Counted from the first letter of the stretch, positions 1 through 8,505 are shown. The stretch is DNA of 39,504 nt from Pseudomonadota bacterium (GCA_025355245.1 JANXZZ010000040.1:1-39504), one strand, 5' to 3'. Translations and numbers: made by a program. The notes: generated by a model from the sequence alone, not told the origin.

Positions 1-584
1 GGCCAGAGTGCGTTCGAGTTGTCCGCATCCTGGATCCGCACCGCGTCGTACTCGGCGCTGACGTTCAGGTGATCGATGAACGTGACGCCGATGCCGCCGT
101 CGTGGACGAAGCCGCTGCGCGAGTGCGCCGACTCGATGACCTGGGAACCGGGCGCGTTGAGGTTGACGTCGAGCTTCGCGTTGTAGAAGCGGTAGCCCGC
201 CTTTGCGAACACCTCGAAGGGACCGGCGGGCAAGGTAGCGACGACGTACGGCGCGAAGCCACTCAGCCGCAGGCGATAGTTGCCGTCGGAGTCGGTGCCA
301 GTGAACGCGTCGCCGGGGCGGCCGAAGTTCACGTAGTCGCCCTCGAAGCTCAGGTACGGCGATGCGCGGTAGCCCGCGAACATCTTCCACGCCTAATCGC
401 CCGAGTGGGCGATGCGGTTGACCGCGCTGCCGACGTCATCGAGGTTCTACATCCACAGGTCGAAATGACCCCAGCCGATACCGGCGTACGGCCCGGCCGG
501 AGTCTGCTCGGCAAGCGCCGCGGGGGCATGGCCTGCGAGCGCGAGTGCGCCTACGGCGATCGAAGTCGACAGAAATGTCCTCAC
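1..584 (-). pseudogene. outer-membrane beta-barrel protein, broken by two amber stops (runs off the left edge)
   Basis: The frame opens with GTG at 584-582 behind an AAGGAG ribosome site at 597-592. It encodes a signal peptide (VRTFLSTSIAVGALALAG...ALAEQ) and then the start of a barrel (GPYAGIGWGHFDL). TAG at 449-447 and TAG at 395-393 interrupt the same frame 18 codons apart. Beyond them the frame stays open to the window edge and still reads as a small OmpA/OmpW-like barrel: AWKMFAGYRASPYLSFEGDY, then FAPYVVATLPAGPFEVFAKAGYRFYN, in parts, then GIGVTFIDHLNVSAEYD. The alternating aromatic/polar strands and the lack of any frameshift argue for a recently inactivated gene rather than a chance frame. 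TAG is used as a normal stop by several intact neighbours, so readthrough is unlikely. A sequencing error at two sites is the main alternative. The C-terminal end lies outside the window. Confidence 0.8.
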
Positions 585-1016
585 GAGATAGCTCCTTGTG
601 TTGCCGGGGACGTCGCGGGAACGTCGGGCGCAAAGACTCGCCGCCCACGCCCTGCGCGCACGACTCTCCGGCGACCCGTACGCGTGTAGGCGGGCGGGCG
701 CTCGTGACAAGGAAGCGCGCCTACGCGGGTTCTCCCGGGGAACGAGCGGCGGCCGCAGCCGGGATCGCGTGCGCGGGACTGGATGCAAGGGTGTCGGACG
801 GTACCTACAGAGCCGCGGGGCGCCTCGCTACAGACGCGCCTTTCCCCAACCCCTAGCGTCATTTCATTGCGCGCGCCCCGGCTGTCACGCGCGTCGGGGC
901 CCGCGCCCGGCGCGCGACCGGTGGCGGTTCGTGCGCGGGAGACGCCTCCGAGCGGCAGGGCGTGTTGACGGCGCAGCGCGGCACCGACATCGCGCGCGCG
1001 TCCCGGGGGCGACATC
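585..1016. other. intergenic region between divergent genes
   Basis: This 432-base stretch separates the decayed barrel gene (-) from the TonB-dependent receptor (+). It holds the REP-like motif pair at 683-727. I see no convincing gene in it and no confident sigma-70 promoter. The translations that can be made here are arginine-rich, as expected from out-of-frame GC-rich DNA. Confidence 0.5.
683..727. repeat. REP-like pair: two GTAG-headed motifs in inverted orientation
   Basis: CGTGTAGGCG at 683-692 and GCGCGCCTACGCG at 715-727 face each other, giving a GTAG...CTAC arrangement around a 22-base centre. The left copy matches 11 of 12 bases of the motif CGTGTAGGCGCG found exactly at 14688-14699, 23457-23468 and 30178-30189. 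A GTAG head next to a GC-rich imperfect palindrome is typical of REP elements mobilised by RAYT transposases. No RAYT gene is in the window, so the assignment is tentative. Confidence 0.4.
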
Positions 1017-3047
1017 GTGAGCGACAGCGACGAGCCGTGCTGCGACGGCGCAGCTTATGCATCGACGACGGCCGGGATCGGCTGCCGCCGATCGCGCTCA
1101 CCCGCATTCCATTTCAACCCGCGTCCCCGCCGCCGCGGACCCGCGCGGCACTTCGCGCCAGTGTTGCTCGCGCTGTCCCTGCTCGCGATTGCACCGGCGC
1201 TCCGTGCCGGTGCACGCGACGACCTCGCGCACATGTCGCTCGAGGACCTGTCGAGCGTCGAGGTCACCTCGGTGTCGAAGTCGGCCGAGCCGCTCAGCCG
1301 CGCGCCGTCGGCGATCTACGTGATCACGCACGCCGACATCGTTCGCTCCGGTGCGACGAGCCTCCCGGAGGCGCTGCGGCTGGCACCAAACATCCGCATT
1401 ACGGAGCTGACCGCGAGCAACTACGTGATCAGCGCGCGCGGCTTCGGCGGCAATACCGGCGCGCAGAATTTCTCCAACAAGATCCTCATGCTGATCGACG
1501 GCCGCAGCGTCTACTCGCCGCTCTTCTCCGGCATCTACACCGACGTGCAGGACGTCATGATGGAGGACATCGAGCGGATCGAGGTCATCAGCGGGCCGGG
1601 CGCCACGCTCTGGGGCGCGAACGCGATGAACGGCGTGATCAACGTCATCACCCGGGCGGCGTACCTGACCGACGGCTCCGTCGTCGCGGTCGCGGCCGGA
1701 AACTACGAGCAGGACGTCGCCGCGCGCTACGGCGGCAAGATCGGCGCGGACACTTCGTTTCGCGTCTACGGCAAGGCCTTCGACCGCGGCGCGCTTGGGC
1801 AGGCGGACGGCGCGAGCGCGCAGGATCGCTGGGACAAGGTGCAGGGCGGATTTCGCAGCGACTGGTCGCGCAACGGCGATTCGTTCACGCTGCAGGGGGA
1901 CACCTATCGCGCGCTCGAGGACGAACTCGGCACCTCCGACCAGCGTCTGACGGGGACCGACGTGCTGACGCGCTGGCGGCATCGCGCCGGGCAATCGGAC
2001 CTGAGCGTGCAGGCCTACGTCGACCAGACCGAGCGCGCAGCCCCGGCCGGCGGCGGCGCCTTCGTGCTGCACACCTACGATCTCGAGCTGCAGCAGAGCG
2101 CCGTGCTTGGCGGCATTCACCGGCTGGTGTGGGGCGCTGGCGAGCGCATCAACAGCTACGACATCGCCAACACACCGACGCTCCTGTTCCTGCCGCCGCA
2201 CCGCAGGCTCACGCTCGGGGACGTGTTCCTGCAGGACACCGTCACCCTCGGCGGGGTCGTCGACGTGACGCTCGGCGCGAAACTGGAGGACGACCCCTAT
2301 TCGGGCTGGTCGTTCCAGCCCGATGCGCGCCTGTCTTGGAAGCTGGACGACAGCCACATGATCTGGGCCGCGGCCTCGAAGGCCATCCGTGCAGCGACTC
2401 CGTTCGACGTCGACGTTGTCGAGAAGCTGGGCACGACGACGTTCCTGACCGGTTACCCGGCATTCGAGCCGGAACGGGTCGTCGCCTACGAGCTCGGCTA
2501 CCGCGGCCACTACCTGTCGACGCTGTCGTTCTCGATGTCGGCGTTCTACAACGTCTACGACGACTTGAGGACCGTCGAGACCGCGAGCCCGACGGTCTTC
2601 CTGCCGCTGCACTGGGGAAACCTGATGCAGGGCGACACCTACGGGCTCGACTCGTGGGCCGACTGGCAGGTCACGGAGCGCTGGCGCCTATCGCCGGGAC
2701 TTCGGCTGCTGCACAAGAGCCTGAGGTTCTCGCCCGGCGCGAGCGGACTCCTCGGGCTCGCGCAGTCGGGAAACGACCCGTCGAGCCAGGCCTCGCTGAA
2801 GTCGTCCCTCGAGATGTGGCGCGACTGGACGCTCGACGCGGCGCTTCGCCACGAGGGCTCGCTGCCGAATCCGGCGCTGCCGGCCTATACGGAGCTGAAC
2901 GCCCGGATTGGCTGGCGCGCCTCGCGCACGCTCGAGCTGTCGCTGTCGGGCGCAAACCTCCTGCACGCGCACCACTACGAATACCCGGCGCCCGACGGCG
3001 AGCAGATCGGCCGCCGCGCGCTCGCCACTGCACGCTGGAGCTTCTAG
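1017..3047 (+). CDS. TonB-dependent outer-membrane receptor
   Basis: A 676-residue receptor that would import a ligand through the outer membrane using TonB energy. The GTG start at 1017 follows a G-rich stretch (GGGGGCG). A long charged leader precedes a hydrophobic signal segment at about residues 45-63 ending ALRAGA. The plug domain follows: VEVTSVSKSAEPLSRAPSAI, then LPEALRLAPNI, ARGFGGN, LMLIDGRSVYSPLF, IERIEVISGPGATLWGANA and NGVINVITR. The rest is an antiparallel beta-barrel that ends in ATARWSF, with a C-terminal aromatic as expected for an outer-membrane barrel. The YfiR-like gene starts 13 bases after the stop and the hybrid kinase overlaps that, so the three are probably one operon. 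In such triads the receptor may sense its ligand as well as carry it. The substrate cannot be read from the sequence. The unusually long n-region suggests the true start may differ. Confidence 0.9.
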   Translation: MSDSDEPCCDGAAYASTTAGIGCRRSRSPAFHFNPRPRRRGPARHFAPVLLALSLLAIAPALRAGARDDLAHMSLEDLSSVEVTSVSKSAEPLSRAPSAIYVITHADIVRSGATSLPEALRLAPNIRITELTASNYVISARGFGGNTGAQNFSNKILMLIDGRSVYSPLFSGIYTDVQDVMMEDIERIEVISGPGATLWGANAMNGVINVITRAAYLTDGSVVAVAAGNYEQDVAARYGGKIGADTSFRVYGKAFDRGALGQADGASAQDRWDKVQGGFRSDWSRNGDSFTLQGDTYRALEDELGTSDQRLTGTDVLTRWRHRAGQSDLSVQAYVDQTERAAPAGGGAFVLHTYDLELQQSAVLGGIHRLVWGAGERINSYDIANTPTLLFLPPHRRLTLGDVFLQDTVTLGGVVDVTLGAKLEDDPYSGWSFQPDARLSWKLDDSHMIWAAASKAIRAATPFDVDVVEKLGTTTFLTGYPAFEPERVVAYELGYRGHYLSTLSFSMSAFYNVYDDLRTVETASPTVFLPLHWGNLMQGDTYGLDSWADWQVTERWRLSPGLRLLHKSLRFSPGASGLLGLAQSGNDPSSQASLKSSLEMWRDWTLDAALRHEGSLPNPALPAYTELNARIGWRASRTLELSLSGANLLHAHHYEYPAPDGEQIGRRALATARWSF

Positions 3048-3060
3048 CCCGGCCGCACCC

Positions 3061-3759
3061 ATGACGCAGCTCCTCTCATTGACGGGTTGGCGTGCGGGAG
3101 TGCTGCTCGCGTTGCTGGGCGTGGCCACGGCCTATGCGCCGGCCGGCCTCGCGACGGACGCGTATTCCGAGGAGGCGGTCAAGGCGGTGTTCCTGTCGCG
3201 CTTCGCGGGGTACGTCGAATGGCCGCCCGCGGCAGCTGCCGACGCGCCGTTCACGATCGCGGTACTCGGCGCCGACGGCGTCGCCGCCGAGCTGCAGCGA
3301 CTGCTGCCGAACTACCCGATCCACCAGCGACCGGCACAAGTACGCAGGCTCCGGCGCGTGAGCGAGCTCGGCGATGCGCAAATCCTCTACATCGGCCCGG
3401 GCCGCGGTGGCGACATCAAGACTGCGGTCGCTGCCCTCACCAGCCGTCCGGTACTCGTGGTGACGGACGATGAGCACGGACTCGACGAGGGCGGTGCGGT
3501 CAATTTCCTGCGGGTCGACCAGCGGGTGCGATTCGAGGTGTCGGTGCTCGCGGCCGAGCGCGCGGGCCTGCGCATCGGCGCGGAGATCCTGGCCGCGGCG
3601 GCCCGGGTGCAGGGCGGGCGCCGCCGCTCGGATGCGGGCTGCGGCGCGTCCGGATCCCCGGTGGACCGCAGCGGCGACTGCGTGCAGCGAGTCTCCAGCG
3701 AGGCGCCCGACGACCGCTCGCGCGGCAATACCGTTTCGAACCCGAGCCCCCGCCCGTGA
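3061..3759 (+). CDS. YfiR-family (DUF4154) periplasmic protein
   Basis: The 232-residue product has a signal peptide (about 1-31, LLALLGVATAYA core) and then the YfiR/DUF4154 domain at about 36-185. It opens with the family hallmark YSEEAVKAVFLSRFAGYVEW and continues with FTIAVLGADGVAAEL, LGDAQILYIG, VLVVTDDEHGLDEGGAVNFL and VRFEVSVLAAERAGLRIGAE. YfiR of Pseudomonas is a periplasmic repressor of the membrane diguanylate cyclase YfiN. Here the partner is likely the adjacent hybrid kinase, whose start codon overlaps this stop (GTGA at 3756-3759), implying translational coupling. The core domain has no cysteines, unlike the disulfide-bearing Pseudomonas protein. About 48 polar, low-complexity residues follow the domain, including the only two cysteines of the mature protein, and are not expected from the family. 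Confidence 0.85.
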   Translation: MTQLLSLTGWRAGVLLALLGVATAYAPAGLATDAYSEEAVKAVFLSRFAGYVEWPPAAAADAPFTIAVLGADGVAAELQRLLPNYPIHQRPAQVRRLRRVSELGDAQILYIGPGRGGDIKTAVAALTSRPVLVVTDDEHGLDEGGAVNFLRVDQRVRFEVSVLAAERAGLRIGAEILAAAARVQGGRRRSDAGCGASGSPVDRSGDCVQRVSSEAPDDRSRGNTVSNPSPRP

Positions 3760-6560
3760 AACAACCGCCGCACGCCGACGACCCTGCCGCGCGGCCGCGT
3801 CCGTGGCTGCGCTGGCTGGGATGGCCGGTCGCCTCGGAACTTCGCCGCTCGCGGCGTTCGATCCGCGGCAAGGTCATGGCGGTCGTGCTCGCGACCTCGG
3901 CGATGGCGCTGCTGGTCGAGGGCGCCGCGATGCTGAGTCACGACCTGCGCGTATATAAAGAGTCCGCGCGCAGCGATCTGGTCACGGAGGCGAGCATTCT
4001 CGCGCTCTCGACCGCGCCGGCACTCGCCTTCGACGACCAGAAGGGCGCCGACCGGACGCTCGGTGCGCTGCAGGCACGTTCCGCGCTGCTGGCGGCCGGT
4101 CTCTACGACTTCCGCGGCCGCCTGTACGCGAAGTACGCACGCGCCGGCTCCGAGGCACTACCCCCTTACCTGCCGATCGCGCCGTCGCTCGCGCGGATTG
4201 CGGGCCAGTATGTCGAGGTAACGCGCGCGGTGGTCCTGAACGGCGAGGTGCTGGGGACGATCTACGTCCGGGCCGACTATGACGTGATGGGGCGCGTGCG
4301 CGCCTATCTCGGCATCTTCGCGCTGGTGACGCTGCTCAGCCTGGTGGTCGCGTTCATCGTGTCGCGGGCACTGCAGACCGGCATCACGGAACCGCTCGAG
4401 GGCATGGCGGACGTCGCCCGCGAGGTCGTGAATCGCCAGGACTATTCCTTGCGCGCGCGCCGCACCGCGGGTGACGAGATCGGGGTCGTGGTGCAGGCGT
4501 TCAACAACATGCTCGACGAGGTCCAGTCGCGCGCGCGCGCTCTCGAGCAGTCGAACGCGGCGCTGAAGGCCGAGGTCGCCGTCCGGGTGGGCGCCGAGGC
4601 GGCGCTCGGGCGCGCAACCGCGCGCCTGGAAAGCACGATGGCCGCGGCCGAGATTGGCGGCTGGGTCTGGGATTTGCGCTCCAACCAGCTCACCGCGGAC
4701 CGCAACCTCGCGGCGCTCCTCGGGCTGCCGAGTGATGCGGAACTTCGCGGCGAACCCGAGCTGCTGCGCCGCCACATCCACCCGGACGACCTGCCGCGCG
4801 TGATCGCCGCCGAGGCGGCGGCGCTTGAGACGGGCGTGCTCGAGTCGACCGAGTTCCGGGTGGTGCGCACCGACGGCGCGCAGCGCTGGGTGGCGAGTCG
4901 CGGCAAGGTCCAGTTCGATGTCGGGCGCAGGCCGCTGTTCTTCGCCGGGCTCCTGATCGACATTACCGGCCAGAAGAACGCCGAGCTGGCGCTGCGTGAT
5001 CGCGAACGGCTGTACCGCGCGATCGGCGAGTCGATGGACTACGGCGTCTGGGTCTGCGACGCCACCGGCCGGAACATCTACGCGAGCGACTCGTTCCTCA
5101 GCCTGGCCGGAATCACGCAGGAGGAGTGCTCGGACGCAGGCTGGACGCGGCTGCTGCACCCGGACGACCAGCAGGCGACGATCGCGGCGTGGAACGAGAC
5201 CATCGCCGCGGGGCGCTTCTGGTATCGCGAGCACCGGATCCGCGGCAAGGACGACCGCTACCACCCGGTGCTCGCACAGGGCGTGCCGATCCACGACGAG
5301 CGCGGCGGCATCACCGGCTGGGCGGGCATCAACCTCGACATCAGCCGGCTGAAGCATACGGAGGAGGCGCTGCTCGAGGCGGACCGGCGCAAGGACGAGT
5401 TCCTGGCGACGCTGGCGCACGAACTCAGGAATCCGCTCGCGCCCATCCGCCACGCTGTGCGGCTGCTCGAATCGCCCGCCGCCGCCGAGCGCGATCAGCA
5501 GTGGGGCCGCGAGGTTATCGCGCGGCAGGTACAGCGGATGGCGCTGTTGCTGGATGACCTCCTCGATGTCTCGCGGATCACCCGCGGGCGCCTTGAGCTC
5601 AAGAAGGACTACGTCGAGCTCGCGCCGCTGATCGCCTCCGCCGTCGAAACGGCACGGCCGCTGATCGACGAGAAGCACCACGTGCTCGAGCTCGAACTGC
5701 CCGCGGAGCCGGTGGAGCTCCTCGCGGACCCGCTCAGGCTGTCGCAGGCCCTGTCGAACCTGCTGACCAACGCCGCGAAGTACACGGACCCGGGCGGGAA
5801 GATCCGGGTGCAGGTGGCGGTCGCCGCCGATGCGCTGACCCTGTCCGTCCGCGACTCGGGTATCGGCTTCAACCAGACGATCGTTCCGCGCCTCTTCGAG
5901 ATGTTCGCGCAGGTCGACTCGGCGATCGACCGCGCGGAAGGCGGCCTCGGCATCGGGCTCGCGCTCGTCCGCGGTCTCGTGAACCTGCACGGTGGCACGG
6001 TCACGGCAGCCAGCGCCGGGCCCGGCAGGGGCAGCGAGTTCACGATCCGCCTGCCACGCTCCATCGTCGTGGCTCGCGTGCCGGGCGTGGCTCGCGTGCC
6101 GGGCGTGGCGCCCGCGCCGGTCGTTGCGCGCGAGCAGGGGGAGGCGCGCTGCAAGGTGCTGGTGGCCGACGACAACCGCGACGCCGCCGACAGCCTTGCG
6201 ATGCTGCTCGGCTTGTCCGGCTACGAGGTTCACGTCGCTCACTCGGGCGCGGAGGCGCTTGAACTAGGCGCGCTCGAACGGCCGGAGGTCGTGATCCTCG
6301 ACATCGGCATGCCCGGCATGACGGGCTACGAGGTCGCGCGCCAGGTACGGCTGGCCGGCTGGGGCCGGGACGTGCTGCTGGTGGCGGTGACCGGCTGGGG
6401 CCATGAGAGCGACAAGCAGAAAACGCGCGCGGCCGGATTCGATCAGCACTTCACGAAACCCGTCGATCCCGGCGCGGTCGAGCAGCTGCTGGCCCGGTTC
6501 CTGCTCGAACGCCGGGCGGCGGAGTCCGAGCGGATCCGTTCCTCGAGTCTGGATCGCTAG
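3756..6560 (+). CDS. hybrid sensor histidine kinase (CHASE8-like, HAMP, two PAS, HisKA, HATPase, receiver)
   Basis: A 934-residue inner-membrane hybrid kinase with a GTG start overlapping the upstream stop. In order: TM1 about 39-60; a periplasmic region about 61-180 of CHASE8 type, the same sensor type as in YfiN; TM2 about 183-205; HAMP about 206-258; two PAS domains about 290-410 and 425-545 (GVWVCDATGRNIYASDSFLS in the second); HisKA with the H-box FLATLAHELRNPLAP and phospho-acceptor His555; an HATPase with N-box NLLTNAAKYTDP, G1 box DSGIGF and G2 box GGLGIGLALVRGLV; and a C-terminal receiver with acidic pair DD, phospho-acceptor Asp849 in VVILDIGMPGMTGYE, and Lys in FTKPVDP. All catalytic residues are present. 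A short proline/valine linker encoded by an 18-base tandem repeat joins kinase and receiver. The YfiR-like protein next door probably binds the periplasmic domain. No separate response regulator follows, so output must go through a phosphotransfer protein encoded elsewhere. Confidence 0.93.
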   Translation: MKQPPHADDPAARPRPWLRWLGWPVASELRRSRRSIRGKVMAVVLATSAMALLVEGAAMLSHDLRVYKESARSDLVTEASILALSTAPALAFDDQKGADRTLGALQARSALLAAGLYDFRGRLYAKYARAGSEALPPYLPIAPSLARIAGQYVEVTRAVVLNGEVLGTIYVRADYDVMGRVRAYLGIFALVTLLSLVVAFIVSRALQTGITEPLEGMADVAREVVNRQDYSLRARRTAGDEIGVVVQAFNNMLDEVQSRARALEQSNAALKAEVAVRVGAEAALGRATARLESTMAAAEIGGWVWDLRSNQLTADRNLAALLGLPSDAELRGEPELLRRHIHPDDLPRVIAAEAAALETGVLESTEFRVVRTDGAQRWVASRGKVQFDVGRRPLFFAGLLIDITGQKNAELALRDRERLYRAIGESMDYGVWVCDATGRNIYASDSFLSLAGITQEECSDAGWTRLLHPDDQQATIAAWNETIAAGRFWYREHRIRGKDDRYHPVLAQGVPIHDERGGITGWAGINLDISRLKHTEEALLEADRRKDEFLATLAHELRNPLAPIRHAVRLLESPAAAERDQQWGREVIARQVQRMALLLDDLLDVSRITRGRLELKKDYVELAPLIASAVETARPLIDEKHHVLELELPAEPVELLADPLRLSQALSNLLTNAAKYTDPGGKIRVQVAVAADALTLSVRDSGIGFNQTIVPRLFEMFAQVDSAIDRAEGGLGIGLALVRGLVNLHGGTVTAASAGPGRGSEFTIRLPRSIVVARVPGVARVPGVAPAPVVAREQGEARCKVLVADDNRDAADSLAMLLGLSGYEVHVAHSGAEALELGALERPEVVILDIGMPGMTGYEVARQVRLAGWGRDVLLVAVTGWGHESDKQKTRAAGFDQHFTKPVDPGAVEQLLARFLLERRAAESERIRSSSLDR
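6068..6103 (+). repeat. 18-base tandem repeat, two copies, inside the kinase gene
   Basis: CGTGGCTCGCGTGCCGGG occurs twice head to tail (6068-6085, 6086-6103), and a third partial copy begins at 6104. It encodes the repeated hexapeptide VARVPG in the flexible linker between the ATPase and receiver domains. The length is a multiple of three, so gain or loss of a unit would keep the frame. Confidence 0.85.
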
Positions 6561-6581
6561 CGAGCGCACTCGCGCGGGCCC

Positions 6582-7214
6582 GTGCCACGAGCCGTCATGC
6601 TGCGTGGCCGCTTGTCCGTCGGACGCAACCGACAGGCATCGGCACCCCCGGCTTCTACCGGCAGCGCGACCGCAACCCCATCATGCAGCCAACATTCCGT
6701 CACTGGCTGCAACAGCGTGTCAGCACCGGCGCGAAACAAGATCGGCAACCGCGTCGTTCGCCCCCTGGCGACGAGCGCGGCGCTGCTCTGCTGGGCGGCG
6801 GCGACATCGGCGGCGACGCCCGGTAGTGACACGCTCGAGCGGGCGGTGGCGCGCGCGGCGCGCGCCACCTCGAACGTCCGCGGCTCGCGATTCGCGGTGC
6901 CGGAATCTGCAGTCGCACCGGCCCCGGTCGCCGCCACGGGCAGTGCGTCGCTGCGCCGCTCGCTCGACGGACCGCATCCGCTGGCGCAGCGCGACGATCG
7001 CCCCAGCCTGCCGCCCGACGCCACGGCGGACCCGCGTGCGAGCGCAGCGCTCGAGGTTCACTGGCAGAGCGGCCCCACGTGGGAACGCAGCGTGCGCGAC
7101 TACCGCCGCAACGGCGTCCCGATCGCGCAGCTGTCGGCGCACGCGCGCGTGGCGATCGGCGTCAGCAAGCACGGCGTGCCGGGCGTCTACCTGACCCAGA
7201 AAATGACCCATTGA
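6582..7214 (+). CDS. hypothetical secreted protein
   Basis: I do not recognise this protein. The frame is open from GTG 6582, with ATG at 6597 and GTG at 6717 as other starts. A typical signal peptide (NRVVRPLATSAALLCWAAATSAATPG, given here in parts as NRVVRPLATSAALLCW and AAATSAATPG) begins about 10 residues after the GTG at 6717. That start would give 165 residues and is therefore attractive, although no good ribosome site precedes any candidate. The middle is rich in Ala, Pro and Ser. The C-terminal 50 residues look more ordered (EVHWQSGPTWERSVRDYRRN, then ARVAIGVSKHGVPGVYLTQK). It lies 64 bases before the WXXGXW-protein gene on the same strand and may be cotranscribed with it. Confidence in the gene is moderate, and in any function nil. 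Confidence 0.5.
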   Translation: MPRAVMLRGRLSVGRNRQASAPPASTGSATATPSCSQHSVTGCNSVSAPARNKIGNRVVRPLATSAALLCWAAATSAATPGSDTLERAVARAARATSNVRGSRFAVPESAVAPAPVAATGSASLRRSLDGPHPLAQRDDRPSLPPDATADPRASAALEVHWQSGPTWERSVRDYRRNGVPIAQLSAHARVAIGVSKHGVPGVYLTQKMTH

Positions 7215-7278
7215 CGGACAGTCTCCAGAGTCCTGCCCCGCGCACGGGCGCCGGCCAACGCCAACAAAGGTGATCGAC

Positions 7279-8472
7279 ATGTTCACGATATCCCGCGCGC
7301 CCTACCTGCTCGCGCTCACGCTCGGAATCGCGCTCGCCGCGTCCCCGCTCGCGAGCGTCGCGCAGATATCGCTATCGATAACGATCGCGCCGCCACCGCT
7401 GCCCGTGTACGAGCAGCCGCCCATGGTCGAGGACGGTGACATATGGACGCCCGGCTACTGGAGCTACGGTCCGGACGGCTACTTCTGGGTTCCCGGCACT
7501 TGGGTGCAGGCACCGGAAGCGGGACTTTTGTGGACCCCCGGCTACTGGGGCTGGAACGACGGCTTCTTCGTCTTCAACGCAGGGTACTGGGGCCCGCACA
7601 TCGGCTTCTATGGCGGCGTGAACTACGGCTTCGGCTACACCGGCCACGGCTACGAGGGCGGCTACTGGCGCGATCGCCAGTTCTTCTACAACCAGTCCGT
7701 TAACAACGTGAATGTGACCGTCGTCCACAACGTCTACACGAAGACGGTCATCAACAACGTCACGGTCAACAACGTGAGCTTCAACGGCGGTAACGGCGGC
7801 GTCAGCGCGCAGCCGACCCGGGAAGAGGATTCGGCAGCGCGCGAGCCGCACCGCGCACCGACTGCGCCGCAGGTCCAGCACCACGAAATGGCGAGCTCGA
7901 ACCACGCGCTGCTCGCTTCGGTCAACCAGGGCAAGCCCGAGATCGCGGCGACCCAGAAGCCGGCTGACTTTTCCGGACGCGGCGTCGTGAAAGCGAGCCG
8001 CACCGGCGCGCCGGGCGGTGCGCCGGTCACGCGCGAGTTGACGACGCAGCCGGCCGCGATGGCACCGGCCGCGAAGGCGCCGGCCGCGATGGCGCCGGCC
8101 GCGACGCCACCCGCCCGCCCGGCTCCGATGGTTCACGCAAGCGAGCTGCCGAAAGCGATGCCGCGTACGCCGGTCCCGAGCGGCGATGCAGCCCGCGACG
8201 AGGCCAACCAGCGCGAGCAGGCCATTCTGCAGTCCCGGCACGATCAGGAGCGCCAGGCGCTGCAGCAGAAGCAGGACCAGGAGCACGCGCAGGTGGCGCA
8301 GCAGAAAGCGGGCCAGCCGCAGGCCCAGCAGCTGGAGCAGCAGCATCAGCAGCAGACACAGCAACTGCAGCAGCGCCACGCGACGGAGCAGCAGAAGCTC
8401 CAGCAGACCCAGGAGACGCAGCAGCGGCGTGCACCGGAACAGCCCAAAGACAATCGCCGTCCGAACAACTGA
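7279..8472 (+). CDS. WXXGXW-repeat secreted protein with Q-rich C-terminal coiled coil
   Basis: The 397-residue protein starts at ATG 7279 behind AAAGG, preferred over the in-frame GTG nine bases upstream. A signal peptide (YLLALTLGIALAASPLASVAQ) is followed by short aromatic repeats of the WXXGXW (YXWGXW) type: IWTPGYWSYGPDGYFWVPGTW, in parts IWTPGYW and FWVPGTW, then LLWTPGYWGW and NAGYWGPHIGFYGG. Next come an Asn/Val-rich beta stretch (NNVNVTVVHNVYTKTVINNV), an Ala/Pro-rich spacer built from 15-base tandem repeats (APAAMAPAAKAPAAM), and from about residue 305 a Gln/Glu-rich segment that should form a long coiled coil. Family members are exported proteins of unknown function, often in stress or cell-surface loci. 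It is followed by CsbD and BON genes, which fits an envelope-stress setting. Confidence 0.8.
   Translation: MFTISRAPYLLALTLGIALAASPLASVAQISLSITIAPPPLPVYEQPPMVEDGDIWTPGYWSYGPDGYFWVPGTWVQAPEAGLLWTPGYWGWNDGFFVFNAGYWGPHIGFYGGVNYGFGYTGHGYEGGYWRDRQFFYNQSVNNVNVTVVHNVYTKTVINNVTVNNVSFNGGNGGVSAQPTREEDSAAREPHRAPTAPQVQHHEMASSNHALLASVNQGKPEIAATQKPADFSGRGVVKASRTGAPGGAPVTRELTTQPAAMAPAAKAPAAMAPAATPPARPAPMVHASELPKAMPRTPVPSGDAARDEANQREQAILQSRHDQERQALQQKQDQEHAQVAQQKAGQPQAQQLEQQHQQQTQQLQQRHATEQQKLQQTQETQQRRAPEQPKDNRRPNN
8050..8109 (+). repeat. 15-base tandem repeat, four copies, coding for APAAM/APAAK
   Basis: Four head-to-tail units of about CCGGCCGCGATGGCG occupy 8050-8064, 8065-8079, 8080-8094 and 8095-8109 with one to three changes each. 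They encode the Ala/Pro spacer of the WXXGXW protein. The unit is a multiple of three, so length variation would be in frame. Confidence 0.85.
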
Positions 8473-8483
8473 GGAACCGGGTT

Positions 8484-8505
8484 CGCCGCGGCATCGGCCG
8501 CGGCG
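8484..8505 (+). other. GC hairpin after the WXXGXW gene
   Basis: CGCCGCGG (8484-8491) and CCGCGGCG (8498-8505) form a perfect 8-bp stem with a 6-base loop, 12 bases after the stop. No T-run follows, so it may stabilise the 3' end or be a Rho-assisted end rather than an intrinsic terminator. Confidence 0.4.

Noticed and set aside
6068-8109. Short tandem repeats at 6068-6103 and 8050-8109 as possible CRISPR or phase-variation tracts
   Set aside because: They have no spacers, units are multiples of three, and both encode simple linkers within clear reading frames.
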